Source of the DNA: Lysobacteraceae bacterium
GTDB taxonomy: Bacteria; Pseudomonadota; Gammaproteobacteria; DSM-19610
Direction of reading: 5' to 3'
NCBI GenBank assembly: GCA_020201295.1
Contig: JAIVHA010000141.1
Coordinates: 1 to 15,691 of the forward strand
Length of the DNA: 15,691 bases
The first letter of the stretch is position 1. Every line of letters starts with the position of its first letter. Below the pieces are notes generated by a model. The model ran no database searches. It worked only from the letters and a program-made list of their open reading frames with translations, and had not been told where the DNA came from. Position numbers and translations under genes: made by a program. Positions 14,318 to 15,691 of this stretch are shown in pieces.

Positions 14318-14331
14318 GTCAAGGAATTGAC
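14318..14331. promoter_or_regulatory. FleQ-like operator upstream of the fliL promoter
   Basis: GTCAAGGAATTGAC is an inverted repeat (GTCAA/TTGAC with 4-base spacer). It matches the Pseudomonas FleQ consensus GTCANTAAATTGAC at all but two defined positions. Its centre is about 95 bases upstream of the predicted start, a usual distance for an enhancer-binding protein acting on sigma54. FleQ itself is outside the window; the binding is inferred. Confidence 0.6.
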
Positions 14332-14395
14332 TGGTTTTCAGGGAAAGGGGCAGCCGGTAAATTGGCGGCCGGTCGGGACATGGCGGCCTTGATCG

Positions 14396-14423
14396 CCACG
14401 GAAGCACACGGAAAACACGGAAA
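14396..14423. repeat. Short CACGGAA direct repeats
   Basis: Three successive copies of a CACGGAA-containing unit of about 9 bases; the last two (14406-14414 and 14415-14423, ACACGGAAA) are exact tandem copies. Text of this kind recurs in unrelated bacterial genomes from memory; no function is visible. It lies between the FleQ-like box and the REPIN. Confidence 0.6.
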
Positions 14424-14450
14424 ATATTTACATCGTAATGCAAGGCGCCC

Positions 14451-14500
14451 GTAGGAGCGGCCTCTGGCCGCGAATGTTCGCGGGCAGAGCCCGCTCCTAC
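14451..14500. repeat. REPIN between the GGDEF/EAL gene and fliL
   Basis: Two REP units in inverted orientation, 14451-14474 and 14477-14500, separated by 2 bases. Both have the GTAGGAGCGG...CCGCGAA ends, but the inner minor palindromes differ: GCGGCC-TCT-GGCCGC in one and GCGGGC-TCT-GCCCGC in the other. Each still pairs with itself. The repeat starts 6 bases after the stop of the upstream gene and belongs to the same family as the fliP/fliQ REPIN. Confidence 0.9.
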
Positions 14501-14506
14501 AGGCTG

Positions 14507-15691
14507 CTAGAGATTCCAGGCGCCGTCGCTGAGCCAGTGGGTGAAGCCCTGGTGGGGCAAGGGCCGGCTGATGTGGTAGCCCTGTCCCGCGTCACAACCC
14601 AGGGTCTGCAGCAGATCCCAGGCGGCGGCATCCTCCACGCCCTCGGCCACCACCTTGCAACCCAGGTGGTGGCCCAGGTCGATGATGGAACGCACGATAG
14701 CCAGGTCCTGGTCACTGTTTACCATGCCACTGAGGAAGGTGCGGTCGATCTTGAGGGTGTGGATGGGCAAATGCCGCAGGTAGGCCAGGGAGGAATAACC
14801 GGTGCCGAAGTCATCGATGGCCACCGCCACTCCCAGCTCATGCAGGGCACGAAGCACCTCGGCGCCCTGTGCCAGGTCCGCCATCAGGGTCTCCTCGGTG
14901 ATCTCGATCTCCAGGGAGGCGCCGTCCACCTGCGCCTCCTCCAGGGCCGAGCGCACCTTATCCACCAGCCCCATGCCCTGGAAGGCGCGGGCCGAGACAT
15001 TGATGGCCACCGGCATGTGGATGCCGGCCGCGCCCCAGAGTTTGCATTGTTGCAACGCCGTGACCAGCACCCACTGGGTAATGGGCGTACCCATGCCCAG
15101 TTGTTCCGCCAGGGGAATGAAGCGCAGCGGCATCACCAGCCCTTCCTGGGGATGTTGCCAGCGCAGCAGGGCCTCGGCACCACAGATGCGACCACTGCCG
15201 ATGTCGATCTGCGGCTGGTAGTACAGTTCGAACTCGCCACGCTCCAGGGCATGGTGCAGTTGCCCGGAGAATTGCATCTGTTCGCCGGGATTGATGTCCA
15301 CGGTGGTTTCGTAGAAGAGCCAGGGCGCGCCGCTGCGCTTGGCACGCTGCAGGGCACTGTCGGCATGACTGAGCAGGTTGTAGGCATCTTCGCCATGTTC
15401 GGGGTAGAGGGCTATACCCAGGGCGCCACTCAGGCAGAGTTCACGATCCTGCAGGGTGAAGGGGTGTTCGAAGCAGGCCAGCACCTCGCTGGCGACCCGC
15501 TCCACCGCCTGGCCGGCGTCCTGCACGGTCGGCAGGATGATGCCGAAATCGTCGCCGTCGAGCCGGGCCAGGGTATCGGTATCACGTACCAGGCCCTGCA
15601 GTCGCCCGGCAAGCTGCTTGAGCAGGTCATTACCCACGGGGTAACCGAGGGTGTCGTTGTACATCTTGAACTGGTTGATATCGAGCACCAT
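14507..15691 (-). CDS. GGDEF/EAL cyclic-di-GMP protein, C-terminal part (runs off right edge)
   Basis: This is a cyclic-di-GMP turnover protein; 394 residues are visible and the N-terminus lies beyond the window. The ATG at 15691 is inside the GGDEF domain and is not the real start. The active site of the cyclase domain reads DGDDF (45-49) instead of GGDEF, so it is probably not a cyclase. The RxxD inhibitory-site motif (RDTD, 36-39) is kept 5 residues before it, so it may sense c-di-GMP or GTP. The EAL domain (about 140-390) keeps EALLRW (E173), N231, the EITEE acids, DDFGTGYSSL (D293, D294), K314, E350 and Q370, consistent with an active phosphodiesterase. Position upstream of the fliL promoter suggests a motility-related role; that is inference. 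Confidence 0.93.
   Translation of the reverse strand: MVLDINQFKMYNDTLGYPVGNDLLKQLAGRLQGLVRDTDTLARLDGDDFGIILPTVQDAGQAVERVASEVLACFEHPFTLQDRELCLSGALGIALYPEHGEDAYNLLSHADSALQRAKRSGAPWLFYETTVDINPGEQMQFSGQLHHALERGEFELYYQPQIDIGSGRICGAEALLRWQHPQEGLVMPLRFIPLAEQLGMGTPITQWVLVTALQQCKLWGAAGIHMPVAINVSARAFQGMGLVDKVRSALEEAQVDGASLEIEITEETLMADLAQGAEVLRALHELGVAVAIDDFGTGYSSLAYLRHLPIHTLKIDRTFLSGMVNSDQDLAIVRSIIDLGHHLGCKVVAEGVEDAAAWDLLQTLGCDAGQGYHISRPLPHQGFTHWLSDGAWNL

Noticed and set aside
14451..14500. REPIN as an intrinsic terminator of the GGDEF/EAL gene
   Set aside because: The stem is followed by GGGCGCCTTGC, not a T-run; factor-dependent ending is possible but not shown.

Overview
The window is one dense, co-directional block read entirely from the minus strand. 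It carries the second half of a polar-flagellum export/switch operon followed by the chemotaxis genes. From right to left, which is the direction of transcription, the order is: GGDEF/EAL protein (3' part), fliL, fliM, fliN, fliO, fliP, fliQ, fliR, flhB, flhA, flhF, fleN(flhG), fliA, cheY, cheZ, cheA, cheB (5' part). This order, with FlhF/FleN polar-placement control, CheZ, and a sigma54 promoter ahead of fliL, is what is known from polarly flagellated Gammaproteobacteria of the Pseudomonas/Vibrio/Chromatiales type. The base composition looks GC-rich. I cannot name the genus; a Chromatiales-like organism is a guess.

Layout: 14507-15691 ends a signalling protein with a degenerate GGDEF and an intact EAL domain. 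The 14236-14506 gap holds a REPIN, a short CACGGAA repeat, a FleQ-like box and a clear -24/-12 sigma54 promoter, which together look like the start of the fliL transcript. 9090-14205 encodes the switch (FliM, FliN) and the export gate (FliO, FliP, FliQ, FliR, FlhB). 6707-8821 is flhA. 3790-6639 is flhF-fleN-fliA with overlapping ends. 1-3740 is cheY-cheZ-cheA-cheB. Many genes overlap by 4-14 bases or are separated by fewer than 35.

Two genes are damaged. FliL loses its C-terminal part and FliM its extreme N-terminus at one junction (about 13838-13845). FliR loses about 80 central residues with a frame change at about 10404-10413. Everything around them is intact, so these are either very recent deletions or assembly gaps. 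As written, the sequence would lack a working FliR.

Every intergenic gap longer than 70 bases holds a palindromic repeat, and there are several families: a perfect 32-bp-arm palindrome between cheA and cheB; a 130-bp MITE with IS5-like features and a CTAA target duplication, set among inverted 7-bp repeats, between flhB and flhA; a REPIN between fliP and fliQ; and another before fliL. The most interesting protein-level signal is in CheA. It lacks a recognisable P2 domain and instead carries three near-identical short acidic motifs that resemble the CheY-binding peptides of FliM and CheZ.
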